Of a DNA stretch of 64,000 nucleotides, positions 39,597 to 51,241 are shown piece by piece. The DNA is from Streptomyces sp. NRRL F-5630. GTDB lineage: Bacteria > Actinomycetota > Actinomycetes > Streptomycetales > Streptomycetaceae. The translations under genes and the position numbers were made by a program. The stretch covers positions 62,001-126,000 of the forward strand of contig NZ_JOGO01000002.1 of the NCBI RefSeq assembly GCF_000719475.1, written 5' to 3'. The first letter of the stretch is position 1; each line of letters opens with the position of its first letter. The notes below the pieces were generated by a model, which did not search any database, had not been told where the DNA came from, and was given only the letters and a program-made list of their open reading frames with translations.

Positions 39597-40088
39597 TCAG
39601 CGCCGCAGCGCCGCCGCGCGGTCGGCCTCGTCGATGCCGCCGAGGACGTTGCTGTACCAGGGGCGGGCCGCCGCCGCGTCCTGCTGCTCGGGGCCCGCGC
39701 TCGCCGCGCCGGGGACGAGGGCGGTGTAGCCGGTCTCGCCGGGCAGGACGTAGTGGAGGCGCTCGCGGATGCGCTGGCGGGCGAAGGCGGGGTCCTGCCA
39801 GCGGGCCTTCTCGTCGCGCAGCCGCTCCACGTCCTCCTGGTGGGTCCTCAGCTCGCGCCGCAGCTCGGCGATCTCGTCGCGCTGGGCGATGTACTGCCGC
39901 ATCGGGTAGGCGAGCGCGACGATCAGCGCGCAGAGCACCAGGACGAGGATCGCGGCGCGCCCGGTGAGACGGGAACGGCGGGCCTGGCGGCGGGACTGGG
40001 AGCGGTAGACGCGGGCCGCCGTCTGCTCGCCGAGGACGCGCAGACGGGTCGCGGTCGAGAAGCGCTCGCCGTCGTTCTTCCGTGCCAT
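39597..40088 (-). CDS. FtsB/DivIC-family septum formation initiator
   Basis: A 163-residue bitopic membrane protein of the DivIC/FtsB family. The N-terminal cytoplasmic part is basic, the single transmembrane helix is AAILVLVLCALIVALAYPM (about residues 45-63), and a coiled coil follows (RDEIAELRRELRTHQEDVERLRDEK, by pattern). The family motif ERLHYVLPGETGY is seen near residue 112. It is part of the division complex with FtsL and FtsQ. Located right after eno as in other actinobacteria, separated by a terminator-like hairpin, so it may have its own promoter. Confidence 0.9.
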   Translation of the reverse strand: MARKNDGERFSTATRLRVLGEQTAARVYRSQSRRQARRSRLTGRAAILVLVLCALIVALAYPMRQYIAQRDEIAELRRELRTHQEDVERLRDEKARWQDPAFARQRIRERLHYVLPGETGYTALVPGAASAGPEQQDAAAARPWYSNVLGGIDEADRAAALRR

Positions 40089-40151
40089 GACGGATCTCCC
40101 CCTCGTGCGGGTCTCGCGTGCCCTGCGCACCGGCGTACGGCACACACGCGT

Positions 40152-40190
40152 ACGCCCCCGCACACGGTACGGGACCGGGTGCGGGGGCGT
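40152..40190 (-). terminator. Hairpin after eno
   Basis: ACGCCCCCGCAC pairs with GTGCGGGGGCGT (12-bp perfect stem) around a 15-nt loop that can itself pair. Located 26 bp after the eno stop and 63 bp before the divIC start. Confidence 0.75.
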
Positions 40191-40215
40191 GCGGAGGCTC
40201 AGCCCGTGGGGGCGC

Positions 40216-42880
<2,665 letters not shown>

Positions 42881-43065
42881 CTGTCCCGAAACGGGCGCCG
42901 GCAGGATTCGGCGTGACGACCGTCGGGGCCTCCCGGTGGGGAAGCGAGCACGACGTTAAGCAAGAAATCCGCAGAACTTCAAAGACGATCAGGGCGGTTG
43001 AGACTCATGTCTCACTCGACCCCTACCGGACAATAACGGACAGACGCGGTCAACCTCTTGTCCGG

Positions 43066-44073
43066 TTATTGCCCTGAATCCGCACCAAGATCCAGGCTCT
43101 GGCCAGGAAGAATGAGGTCCGGGTCGTCGCCGATGATCTTCTTGTTCTGCTCGTAGAGCCCGGTCCAGCCGTCGGCCAGCTCGTGCGTCTCGGCGATGCT
43201 CCAGAGATTGTCCCCTTCGCGCACCTTGTACGCGTCCGCCGTGTCCGCCCCGTCCGCACCCTTCTGACCCTCTGTGTCCGTGGCCGCGTGGCGGCCTCCG
43301 GGAGCGGAGCGGTCGGCACCGGAGTCGCGGCTGCCGCCCGAAGTGGCGGAGGTCTCGTCGGAGGGGTCGCCGGCCGACCCGGAGGAGGACTCCGCGGTCT
43401 CGGAGGGCGAGGCGGAGGAGCCGGGCTTCGCGTGCTTGCCGCGGCTCTGCCCCGTGGCGCCGTCCTCGCTCGCGGTGCCCCGGCTCTTGCCCGAGGAACT
43501 CGCGGAGGCGTCGGAGGAGGGAGCGTCGGCGTCGGACGTCCGCGAGGCGGAGGGGTCCGCGCTCGCCGAGGACGAGGACGAGGACGAGGGCGAACCACTC
43601 TCCTCCTTGCCCTTCTTGTCCTGCTTGTCCGCCTGCGCCTTGCTCGTCTCCGTGGCGCTGGGCGTGTCCGAGGGGGCGGGCGTGGAGGACGTCGAGCCGT
43701 CCTCCACGGTCAGCCCGGCACTCAGGGCGCAGCCGGGCCAGGCGGAGGGGCCCTGGGTCGCGAGGATGCGCTGGCCCACCTGTATCTGCTGGGCGGGCGT
43801 CGCCATGTCGGCACGGGGAGCGAGGTCGAGGCCGCCGTTGTCCTCCCACTCCTCCTCGGAGAGCTGGAGGCCGCCGTAGTAGTCGTTGCCCTTGTCGGCC
43901 GCCCAGTCACCGCCCGTCTCGCACTCGACGAGGCGGTCCCAGGACCCCTGGTCGGCGCTCGCGGTTCCCGCGCCCAGGAGGGGGATGGCGATGGCGGAGC
44001 CGGTGACCCCTGCCGCGATCACAAGGGCCGGGGCTTGGCGGGGGCGTCGGTGGCGACCGTTCCCGGAGAGCAT
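43066..44073 (-). CDS. Second resuscitation-promoting factor-like protein with LysM
   Basis: A 335-residue secreted protein. The signal peptide ends with ASA near residue 40. The Rpf domain (WDRLVECETGGDWAADKGNDYYGGLQLSEEEW, by pattern) keeps the catalytic Glu52 and two cysteines. A long linker of about 150 residues rich in Ser, Ala, Gly and acidic residues follows, then a C-terminal LysM (YKVREGDNLWSIAETHELADGWTGLYEQ, by pattern). It is the tandem paralogue of rpfA, co-oriented but 370 bp upstream with the riboswitch between them. Start ATG at 44073 with GAAAGG before it. Confidence 0.9.
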   Translation of the reverse strand: MLSGNGRHRRPRQAPALVIAAGVTGSAIAIPLLGAGTASADQGSWDRLVECETGGDWAADKGNDYYGGLQLSEEEWEDNGGLDLAPRADMATPAQQIQVGQRILATQGPSAWPGCALSAGLTVEDGSTSSTPAPSDTPSATETSKAQADKQDKKGKEESGSPSSSSSSSASADPSASRTSDADAPSSDASASSSGKSRGTASEDGATGQSRGKHAKPGSSASPSETAESSSGSAGDPSDETSATSGGSRDSGADRSAPGGRHAATDTEGQKGADGADTADAYKVREGDNLWSIAETHELADGWTGLYEQNKKIIGDDPDLILPGQSLDLGADSGQ

Positions 44074-44212
44074 GCGGTGCCTTTCGCAAGCAGCTGAGGG
44101 GTCAGCTGGTGTGACAGATGATCCGGACGTGAACGTAGCGGGATTCGAACGCCCGTCACAAGTCGATGCAGCCTCGATCACACAAAGATCACATTATTGA
44201 CGCGCGTTCAGT

Positions 44213-45517
44213 TCACGACTGCTCACATCCCTGTACAGAGGGGGTGAAACGGACGGGAAGGGTACGGAGGCCGCGCATGATGAGGCCGCCGCGCCAGCGC
44301 AGTTGTGCGGGGTCCGCGTCGAGCCCGAGGTCGGGGAGGCGGGTGAAGAGGTGGGCGAGCGCCGTCTTTCCCTCCAGGCGGGCGAGCGGGGCGCCGAGGC
44401 AGTAGTGGATGCCGTGGCCGTAGCCGAGGTGCTGGTTGTCGCGGCGCGTGAGGTCGAGCGTGGCGGGGGCGGGGAAGCGGGCGGGGTCGCGGTCGGCGGC
44501 GGCGAGGACGACGAGGACGGGGTCGCCGGAGCGGATGCGCCGGCCCGCCAGGTCGAAGGACTCGGTGGCGTAGCGCCAGGTGGCGAGTTCGACGGGGCCG
44601 TCGAAGCGGAGGAGTTCCTCGATGCCGGTGGTGAGGAGGGCATCGCCCCCGTCGGGCCCCGCGAGGGCGTCGTGGAGCGACGCGCGCTGACCGGGGTGCC
44701 GCAGGAGGGCGAAGGTGCCGTTGCCGATCAGGTTGACGGTCGTCTCGAAACCCGCGAAGAGAAGGATGAAGGCCATGGCGGCGGCCTCGTTCTCGGTGAG
44801 GTGCTCGCCGTCGTCGACCGCCTGGATGAGGGCCGAGATGAGGTCGTCACCGGGGTCGCGGCGCTTGCGGTGGATGAGTTCGGCGAGGTAGCCGCGCATC
44901 GTGCCGACGGCGCGCCCCACTCCCCCGCGCGGGCCCTGCCCGTGGCGGATCATCATGCCCGCCCAGTCGCGGAAGTCGTCCTGGTCCTCGCGCGGGACGC
45001 CGAGCAGGTCGCAGATGGCGTAGATGGGGAGCGGGAAGGCGAACTCGTGGATGAGGTCCGCGCTGCCGCGCGCGGCGAAGCCGTCGATGAGCTGGTCCGT
45101 CAGCTCGGCGACGCGCGGGGCGAAGGCCGCGACGCGGCGCGGCGTGAACGCCTTGGAGACGAGGCGGCGCAGCCGGGTGTGGTCGGGCGGGTCGATGTTG
45201 AGCAGGTGCGTCATCAGCTCGGCCTTGCGCTCCCCGGGAATCCCGGTCTTCCCCCGCGCCCCCGCGCCCTCCGCGTGATGCGCCGGGTTCTTCGAGAGCC
45301 GGGGCTCGGCGAGCGCCCGCCGCGCGTCCTCGTACCGCGTCACGAGCCATGCCTCGACGCCGCTGGGCAGGCGGGTCCAGGTGAGGGGCTCGTGCTCGCG
45401 CAGCCAGGCGTAGGAGGGGTAGGGGTCGGCGGCGAAGGCGCGGGAGAAGAGGGCGGGGGCGTGCGGCTCGGGGGCGTCGGCGGCAAGGGGCGTACGGGGG
45501 GCGTGGGGACACGGCAT
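44213..45517 (-). CDS. Cytochrome P450
   Basis: A 434-residue soluble bacterial P450. The I-helix oxygen-activation motif is LFAGFETT, the ExxR motif appears as EELLR, and the heme-binding loop is LGYGHGIHYCLGAPLAR with the axial cysteine. The class is the usual CYP105/CYP107-like actinobacterial size. The ATG at 45517 fits the first methionine of the conserved frame. No ferredoxin gene is adjacent, so electron-transfer partners must be elsewhere. The substrate is unknown; the neighbours do not form a biosynthetic cluster. Confidence 0.93.
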   Translation of the reverse strand: MPCPHAPRTPLAADAPEPHAPALFSRAFAADPYPSYAWLREHEPLTWTRLPSGVEAWLVTRYEDARRALAEPRLSKNPAHHAEGAGARGKTGIPGERKAELMTHLLNIDPPDHTRLRRLVSKAFTPRRVAAFAPRVAELTDQLIDGFAARGSADLIHEFAFPLPIYAICDLLGVPREDQDDFRDWAGMMIRHGQGPRGGVGRAVGTMRGYLAELIHRKRRDPGDDLISALIQAVDDGEHLTENEAAAMAFILLFAGFETTVNLIGNGTFALLRHPGQRASLHDALAGPDGGDALLTTGIEELLRFDGPVELATWRYATESFDLAGRRIRSGDPVLVVLAAADRDPARFPAPATLDLTRRDNQHLGYGHGIHYCLGAPLARLEGKTALAHLFTRLPDLGLDADPAQLRWRGGLIMRGLRTLPVRFTPSVQGCEQS

Positions 45518-45732
45518 ACCGAGACCGTAACGGGGGCCGGGCGGTGCTCGGCGGGGGCGGTGCGCCGCCCGGCGGGGGCGCCCTTCGCGGGACTCCCCCG
45601 GGCGACGTCTCGCCCCGCCGACCCGCTGCCGACGACCGCCCACCGCCGCCCACCAGGGCGGACTCCGAACCGGCGGCGCGACTATCGGCCCGCCCCCTTG
45701 ACCCCCTCCCCGCCCCGCCGAAGAATGCCGCC

Positions 45733-45744
45733 GACAACGTTGTC
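45733..45744. promoter_or_regulatory. LacI-type operator GACAACGTTGTC
   Basis: A perfect 12-bp palindrome centred about 31 bp upstream of the mannosidase ATG; the sequence is of the type recognised by LacI-family sugar regulators in Streptomyces. No LacI gene is adjacent. Confidence 0.6.
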
Positions 45745-45769
45745 TCAGTGGCTGGAGGGCATCCCCCAC

Positions 45770-48139
45770 ATGTCATGGCCTCATCGTCTCCGCAGGCGGG
45801 GCGCGGTCGCGCTGCTCGCCGGAACGCTCGTGGGCGGTGTGCTGCTCGCGCCCCCCGCGCAGGCGGCCGCCGGGCACGCGCCGGGGCGGGACCGCCTCAC
45901 CGACCTGGTCAATCCCTTCATCGGCACCGAGAACGAGGGGAACACCTACCCCGGCGCGGCGGTGCCCTTCGGCATGGTGCAGCTCTCCCCGGACACCGGT
46001 CACACGACCGGCTACGACTACCGGCAGGACCACATCAGGGGCCTGAGCCTGACCCACATCTCGGGCGTTGGCTGCGGCCTCGGCGGCGATCTGCCCGTCC
46101 TGCCCACGACCGGGGACATCACCGAGACGGACGACGCGAAGTACGCCTCCGCCTACAGCCACGACGACGAGGAGGCCCACCCCGGGTACTACCGCGTCGG
46201 TCTCCGGACGTACGGCGTGCGGGCCGAGGTGACCGCGACCGAGCGGACCGGGAAGCAGCGGTACACCTTCCCGGCGACGGACAAGGCGAACGTCCTGCTC
46301 AACGCCGGTCAGTCGCTGCACCGGACGGTCTCCACGACGGTGGAGGTCCTCGACTCCCGCACGGTGCGCACCGCCATCACCGGCCGCGGCTTCTGCCAGG
46401 ACACGGTGCCGTACACCGTCTACACGATCACGCGCTTCGACCGGCCCTTCACGTCCTACGGCACGTGGAAGGACGGCAAGGTGACCGCCGGTTCGGCGTC
46501 CTCGGCCGCGAAGGAGGGCGGCAACGGCGCCTACGTACGGTTCGACACCCGTGAGGACCGCACGGTGGAGGCGACGACCGCCCTGTCGTACGTGGACGCG
46601 GCGGGCGCGGCCCGCAACCTGGAGGCGGAGGGCGGGGGTTCCTTCGACCGGGCGCGCGGCGCGGCGGACGCGGCGTGGGAGAAGCGGCTCCGCACGGTCG
46701 CGGCGCGGGGCGGTGACGAGACGCTGCGCCGCACCTTCTACTCCTCGCTCTACCGGTCCTTCCTCGCCCCGAACCTGGGCGGCGACGTGGACGGCCGCTA
46801 CACCGGGTGGGACCAGAAGAAGCACCGCGCCGAGGGCTTCACGTACTACCAGAACTGGTCGCTGTGGGACACGTACCGCACGCAGACCCAGCTCCTCTCG
46901 CTGCTCGCCCCGCACGAGGCGCGGGACATGGCGCTGTCGGTGCTGCGCGTCGAGAAGGAGAGCGGCTGGCTGCCCAAGTGGGGGTACGGGACGGTCGAGA
47001 CGAACATCATGACCGGTGACCCGGTCACCCCGTTCCTGACCAACGCCTACCAGCAGGGGCTGCTCAAGGGCCACGAGGAAGAGGCGTACCGGGCGCTCAG
47101 GAAGAACGCGGACGGGGTGCCGCCCACAGACTCGCCCGCCGTCGGCCGCGAGGCCAACGCCGCGTACCTGAAGGATGGTTACGCGCCGTACATCAAGGGC
47201 CGTCCGCACGCCAAGCCTGGTGACTCGGACTTCGACCACGGGGGTTCGGCGACCCTCGAATACGCCTTGGCGGACGGCATGCTGAGCCGGATGGCGAAGG
47301 ACCTCGGGCACGACGCGGACGCGCGCCGCTACGCCGCGCGCGCCCAGAACTACCGCAAGATCTTCGACCCCTCCACCGGCTTCTTCCGTTCCCGGGACGC
47401 CTCGGGCGCCTTCGCGGGGCCCGCCGACCCGGCGCGCAGCGAGGGCTTCCACGAGGGCACCGCGTGGCAGTACCAGTGGATGGTGCCGCAGGACCTGCCC
47501 GGCATGATCGGCCTGATCGGCGGCCGGGACGCGGCGCGGCAGCGGCTCGACTCCTTCTTCGCCTACGACCAGCTCGTGGCCGACCCGGCGAAGACGGCCC
47601 GCGAGGTGTGGGTCAACGGCCCGTACGACTACTACAACGCGGACAAGTACAACCCGCAGAACGAGCCCGACCTGATCGCCCCGTACACGTATCTGTCCAC
47701 GGGGCAGCCGTGGAAGACCACCGACGTGGTGCACGCGGCGCTCACCCTGTTCACCGACACCCCGACCGGCATGACCGGCAACGACGACCTCGGCACGATG
47801 TCGGCCTGGATGGTGCTCTCGGCGATCGGCGTGTACCCGGTGCAGCCGGGGACCGCCACGTGGAGCCTGTCGACGCCGGTCTTCGACCGGGTCGATCTCA
47901 GGCTGGACAAGCGCTATTACCCGGCGGGCCGCTTCACGATCACCGCGCCGGGCACGTCGGCGCAGCAGCGGTACACGCGGTCCGTGCGGCTCGACGGCAG
48001 GGCGTGGGACCGCACGTACCTGACGACGGAGGACCTGCGCGAGGGACGGCGGCTCGACTTCGCGGTGGGCACCGAGCCCTCGGCGTGGGGAACGGCGGCC
48101 AGCGACGCACCACCGGCCGTGACGCCCTCCCAGCCGTAG
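45770..48139 (+). CDS. Secreted GH92 alpha-mannosidase
   Basis: A 789-residue extracellular glycosidase. The N-terminus has a signal peptide (RRRGAVALLAGTLVGGVLLAPPAQAAA). The GH92 hallmarks are VNPFIGTENEGNTYPGAAVPFGMVQLSPD near residues 47-75 by pattern, YQNWSLWDTYRTQTQLLSLL in the middle, and the C-terminal GNDDLGTMSAWMVLSAIGVYP. The family removes alpha-1,2-mannose units from N-glycans or mannans and needs calcium. A perfect LacI-type palindrome in the promoter suggests induction by mannose-containing substrates. A 22-bp hairpin follows. Confidence 0.93.
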   Translation: MSWPHRLRRRGAVALLAGTLVGGVLLAPPAQAAAGHAPGRDRLTDLVNPFIGTENEGNTYPGAAVPFGMVQLSPDTGHTTGYDYRQDHIRGLSLTHISGVGCGLGGDLPVLPTTGDITETDDAKYASAYSHDDEEAHPGYYRVGLRTYGVRAEVTATERTGKQRYTFPATDKANVLLNAGQSLHRTVSTTVEVLDSRTVRTAITGRGFCQDTVPYTVYTITRFDRPFTSYGTWKDGKVTAGSASSAAKEGGNGAYVRFDTREDRTVEATTALSYVDAAGAARNLEAEGGGSFDRARGAADAAWEKRLRTVAARGGDETLRRTFYSSLYRSFLAPNLGGDVDGRYTGWDQKKHRAEGFTYYQNWSLWDTYRTQTQLLSLLAPHEARDMALSVLRVEKESGWLPKWGYGTVETNIMTGDPVTPFLTNAYQQGLLKGHEEEAYRALRKNADGVPPTDSPAVGREANAAYLKDGYAPYIKGRPHAKPGDSDFDHGGSATLEYALADGMLSRMAKDLGHDADARRYAARAQNYRKIFDPSTGFFRSRDASGAFAGPADPARSEGFHEGTAWQYQWMVPQDLPGMIGLIGGRDAARQRLDSFFAYDQLVADPAKTAREVWVNGPYDYYNADKYNPQNEPDLIAPYTYLSTGQPWKTTDVVHAALTLFTDTPTGMTGNDDLGTMSAWMVLSAIGVYPVQPGTATWSLSTPVFDRVDLRLDKRYYPAGRFTITAPGTSAQQRYTRSVRLDGRAWDRTYLTTEDLREGRRLDFAVGTEPSAWGTAASDAPPAVTPSQP

Positions 48140-48154
48140 CGGCGGCAGGGACGG

Positions 48155-48203
48155 CACGGGGGCGGGTCCACCGGCAGCGCGCCGGTGGACCCGCCCCCGT
48201 GCG
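48155..48203. terminator. Perfect 22-bp stem terminator
   Basis: The arms at 48155-48176 and 48182-48203 are perfectly complementary with a 5-nt AGCGC loop. It sits between the convergent mannosidase and mazG genes and should terminate both. Confidence 0.85.
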
Positions 48204-48209
48204 TTCGTC

Positions 48210-49265
48210 CTACTCCTCCTCCGCCGCCTCCTCGTCCGCGCTCCCCTTCGCCGTCTCCGCCCGGCGGATCGCGTCGCGGTAGGCGCGGGCGGAGGCGCGC
48301 AGGGACGCCTCGGGATCGACACCCGCCGCCTCGGCGCGGGCGGCGAGGGCGAGGAGGGCGGGGCCCCAGTCGGCGCCCGGCTCGGGCACGGGGACCGGGA
48401 GTCCCGCCGTACGGGCGCGGGCCGCGAGCTTCGCGGCGAGGGAGAGGGCGGGCTGCGCGAGCGGGATGCCCTCGGTGACGGAGGCGCGCTGCTTCTCGTC
48501 GGCCTTGGCGGCGAGCCACAGCGTGCGGACCTCGTCGGGCGTCTCGGCGCTCTCGTCGCCGAAGACGTGCGGGTGGCGGCGGATCAGCTTCTCGACGAGC
48601 GCGCCCGCGACGTCGTCGATCGAGAAGGGGTCCTCGGTGTCGTCCTCGGCGATACGGGAGTGGAAGACGACCTGGAGCAGGACGTCCCCCAGTTCCTCGC
48701 GCAGCTCGTGCCGGTCCCCGTCCTCGATCGCCTCGACGAGTTCGTAGACCTCTTCGAGCGCGTACTTCGCGAGGCCCTCGTGCGTCTGACGGCTCGACCA
48801 GGGGCAGTCGAGGCGGATGTGGTCCATGACCTGCACGAGGTCGATGAGGCGGGCGCCGGGGAGGTCGTAGGAGGCGGGCAGCAGCTCCAGCTCGGGCATG
48901 GCGTGCCGCCCGGAGCCCGCGAGCGCGGCGAGGCGGTCGGTGAGCTTGTGCTCGTCGGCGCCCTCGCCCGCCACGACGACGACCGTCGATCCGTCCGCGC
49001 AGGCCGCGACGAGCTCCTCGGCGGCGGGCACGGAGGACTCGACGGAGACCCCGGCCTCGCGCAGGTACGGGAGCTGCGGGTGCTCCGGGTCCGCGCACAG
49101 CACGCGGGCCGCGCCGCGCAGGGTCTGCCAGGCGCGCCAGGACAGCAGCCCTGGCGCGACCCGGTGACTCGTGGTCAGCAGGACGATGCGGCCGGTGCCC
49201 TTGCTGTTCCCGGGGCTGTCGGGGCGGTCTTCCGGGCCGTTTCCGTGGCTGGTTTCGTTCACCAC
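48210..49265 (-). CDS. mazG: MazG nucleoside triphosphate pyrophosphohydrolase
   Basis: A 351-residue protein. The N-terminal part (about residues 25-115: GRIVLLTTSHRVAPGLLSWRAW, VLCADPEHPQLPYLREAG) resembles a degenerate tetrapyrrole-methylase-like domain, as in actinobacterial MazG/YabN fusions. The core (about 145-260) contains HIRLDCPWSSRQTHEGLAKYALEE by pattern and the metal motif EELGDVLLQVVFHSRIAED with the E-x-x-D/E ligands. It removes non-canonical NTPs. A GTG start at 49265 is used; a second GTG follows directly. The tail is acidic. Confidence 0.92.
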   Translation of the reverse strand: MVNETSHGNGPEDRPDSPGNSKGTGRIVLLTTSHRVAPGLLSWRAWQTLRGAARVLCADPEHPQLPYLREAGVSVESSVPAAEELVAACADGSTVVVVAGEGADEHKLTDRLAALAGSGRHAMPELELLPASYDLPGARLIDLVQVMDHIRLDCPWSSRQTHEGLAKYALEEVYELVEAIEDGDRHELREELGDVLLQVVFHSRIAEDDTEDPFSIDDVAGALVEKLIRRHPHVFGDESAETPDEVRTLWLAAKADEKQRASVTEGIPLAQPALSLAAKLAARARTAGLPVPVPEPGADWGPALLALAARAEAAGVDPEASLRASARAYRDAIRRAETAKGSADEEAAEEE

Positions 49266-49298
49266 GGCAACGTAACCCAGGCGGGGCCGCGTCCTCCG

Positions 49299-50003
49299 TC
49301 AGCCCTGCCCCGTTTCGGCGCCGGTCCCGGCGTCGGCACCCGCGCCGGCGCCCGCCGCCTCGCCCGCCGGGGCGCGGCTCACGTCGCGCAGCCACCCCGG
49401 GTGGGCGTCGGCGCGCGTGGCCTTGGCGGCGTCCCACGTGCCGTAGCGCGGGTTGAGGCCGACCTTGAGCTTCTTCGCGGTCGCGGCGAGCGCCTTGTCG
49501 ACGGTCGCCTTGCCGTCGGGGCTCGACGGGTCGGCGCCGAGTGCCGCGTACAGCTTCTGCTCGGCGATGTTCTCGCGCAGGGCGTCGTCGAGACGGGACG
49601 GCGGGACGCCGTACCGGGTGAGCCACTCGACCTTGAGGCCCTGCTCGCCGCCCGCCTGCTGGGTGAGCTGGGCGCGGGCGCTCTGGACCTCCGCGCGGCT
49701 GACGCTGACGCCCTTGTCGGCGGCGGCGCGGGCGACGACGCGGTCGCGCACCATGCCCTGGAGCGTGGGCCGGGCGAGGCTGCCGCTGCCCGAGATGATG
49801 CGCTCGGAGGTCTGCGCGTCGGAGCTGAGTTCCCTGACGGCGTCGTGGAGTTCACCGACGCGGTGCTGAAGCTGCGCCTCGGTGATCCGGCTGCCCCCCA
49901 CGACGGCGGCGGCGCCGGGGTGCGCAGTGCCGCCGCAGGCGCTCAGCAGGGGCGCGGCGACGAGGGCGAGGGCGGACAGGGTGAGAGTGGTGCGGCGGTG
50001 CAA
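49299..50003 (-). CDS. SurA N-terminal-domain lipoprotein (foldase-like)
   Basis: A 234-residue lipoprotein. It uses a TTG start preceded by GGGAGG; the signal LHRRTTLTLSALALVAAPLLSAC ends in the lipobox cysteine, so it is anchored outside the membrane. The mature part begins AAVVGGSRITEAQLQHRVGEL, the characteristic SurA/PrsA N-terminal chaperone helix, followed by a helical domain (SVSRAEVQSARAQLTQQAGG, LDDALRENIAEQKLYAAL). No peptidyl-prolyl isomerase (parvulin) domain is present. It probably assists folding of exported proteins. The tail is Gly/Ala-rich. Confidence 0.85.
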   Translation of the reverse strand: MHRRTTLTLSALALVAAPLLSACGGTAHPGAAAVVGGSRITEAQLQHRVGELHDAVRELSSDAQTSERIISGSGSLARPTLQGMVRDRVVARAAADKGVSVSRAEVQSARAQLTQQAGGEQGLKVEWLTRYGVPPSRLDDALRENIAEQKLYAALGADPSSPDGKATVDKALAATAKKLKVGLNPRYGTWDAAKATRADAHPGWLRDVSRAPAGEAAGAGAGADAGTGAETGQG

Positions 50004-50181
50004 GGTGGGCCTCCCTGCGAGCAGTTTGTGCGTCGATGCACAAAGTCCGGGGTCGATCGTAGGAGGTGGCCGGGCGGAGGGCCACCACCTGGGAGCAACG
50101 AGTCGGGGCGGGGAGGCGGTACGGGGGCCTTCGGGGCGGTACGGAACCGTGCGGGGCCGGGGGGCGTCACGGGGCGGGGGC

Positions 50182-50226
50182 GTCACGGGGCGGGCGCCGT
50201 GCCGCGCACCGCACCCGCCCCGTGAC
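50182..50226 (-). terminator. 13-bp stem hairpin terminator
   Basis: GTCACGGGGCGGG (50182-50194) pairs perfectly with CCCGCCCCGTGAC (50214-50226), 67 bp after the stop of the HNH lipoprotein gene. Confidence 0.7.
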
Positions 50227-50292
50227 GCCGCGCCGTGGGCCCGTCAGCGCGACCGGTCCCTGAGCGCGACCGGTCCGTCCCAGGCGCTGCCG

Positions 50293-51042
50293 TCACTTCG
50301 CCCGGAAGCGCTCCGGGGCCTTCGTCGGGGCCGTGCCCTCCGGGAGTTTCTGGTCCGGGCAGGTAGCGAGGACCTTCTTCATCGCGGCCTTCTCGGCGGA
50401 CGTGACCCAGAGGCCGTACTTCGCCTTCACCGCGACCTGGCCCGCCACGTACGTGCAGCGGTAGCCCTTGTTCGCCGGGAGCCAGGTCGCCGTGTCGCCG
50501 TCGCCCTTGCTGCGGTTGGGACCGGCGCTCACGGCGAGGAGGTTGAGGGGGTCGTTGGCGAGAGCGATCCGCTTGCTCGGATCCCACTTCGACGCGCCCT
50601 TCTGCCAGGCGTCCGAGAGCGAGACGAGGTGGTCGATGTCTATCTTGCTCGCGCCGCGCGTGAAGCGGATGTCGTCGCCGGAGTAGGGGTCGTCGTTGAG
50701 CACGCCGCTCGCGATGACGCAGTCCCCCGACTTGAACTTCACGTCCTTCAGGTCGCGCTTGAGGATGTCGTTGCGGGTGTCGCAGTGGTTGGAGTCCGTG
50801 TCGGCCCACGCGGACCCGAACTTGTCGCGGTCGTAACCGGTCTTGGGGGAGCGCCCCTTGACCGTGAGCCCGTCGACGGCCTTGAGCGCCGAGCCCTCCG
50901 CGCCCTGCGCGGGCTTGCTCGCCTCCCCGCCGGCCCCGCCGGAGACCTCGACGTCCTTGCACCCCGCCGCACCGAGCAACAGCCCGCCCAGCGCCACCGC
51001 GCCCACCACTCCGCTCGCGCCCCGCCGTGCCCCGTACCGCAT
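50293..51042 (-). CDS. HNH-family (DUF1524) nuclease-like lipoprotein
   Basis: A 249-residue protein with a lipoprotein signal (VVGAVALGGLLLGAAGC) and a C-terminal DUF1524-type HNH domain: GYDRDKFGSAWADTDSNHCDTRNDIL, then the His-containing core KIDIDHLVSLSDAWQKG, NDPLNLLAVSAGPNRSKGD and YRCTYVAGQVAVKAKYGL. The D-H and N-R-S-K-G-D positions match active GmrSD-type HNH nucleases, so it is probably an extracellular DNase. GGGAGGGG lies before the ATG. Monocistronic; function inferred from the domain. Confidence 0.85.
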   Translation of the reverse strand: MRYGARRGASGVVGAVALGGLLLGAAGCKDVEVSGGAGGEASKPAQGAEGSALKAVDGLTVKGRSPKTGYDRDKFGSAWADTDSNHCDTRNDILKRDLKDVKFKSGDCVIASGVLNDDPYSGDDIRFTRGASKIDIDHLVSLSDAWQKGASKWDPSKRIALANDPLNLLAVSAGPNRSKGDGDTATWLPANKGYRCTYVAGQVAVKAKYGLWVTSAEKAAMKKVLATCPDQKLPEGTAPTKAPERFRAK

Positions 51043-51229
51043 CTCGCCACCCCTCCCACGCGGCCGGTCCCTCCGGCCACCCCCACTGTCTACCCGGGCC
51101 CCACCACGGGCTACCGCGCGGGGTGGCGTACGCCCGGGGGCGCGGGACTGCGTCCGGCGTGCCGAGAGCATGCACCAGACGCCGCGGGGCTCGCCCTCCG
51201 GGCGACGGAGGGACTTCGCTGACACGGCC

Positions 51230-51235
51230 TAGGGT
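51230..51235 (+). promoter_or_regulatory. -10 box TAGGGT of a leaderless gene
   Basis: Ends 6 nt before the ATG at 51242 with no ribosome-binding site between, so the VOC gene is probably leaderless. Confidence 0.5.
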
Positions 51236-51241
51236 CGGCCC

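Noticed and set aside
45773..48322. 849-residue minus-strand frame antisense to the GH92 gene
   Set aside because: Val/Arg/His-rich translation typical of antisense GC frames; the plus strand has a signal peptide and all GH92 motifs.
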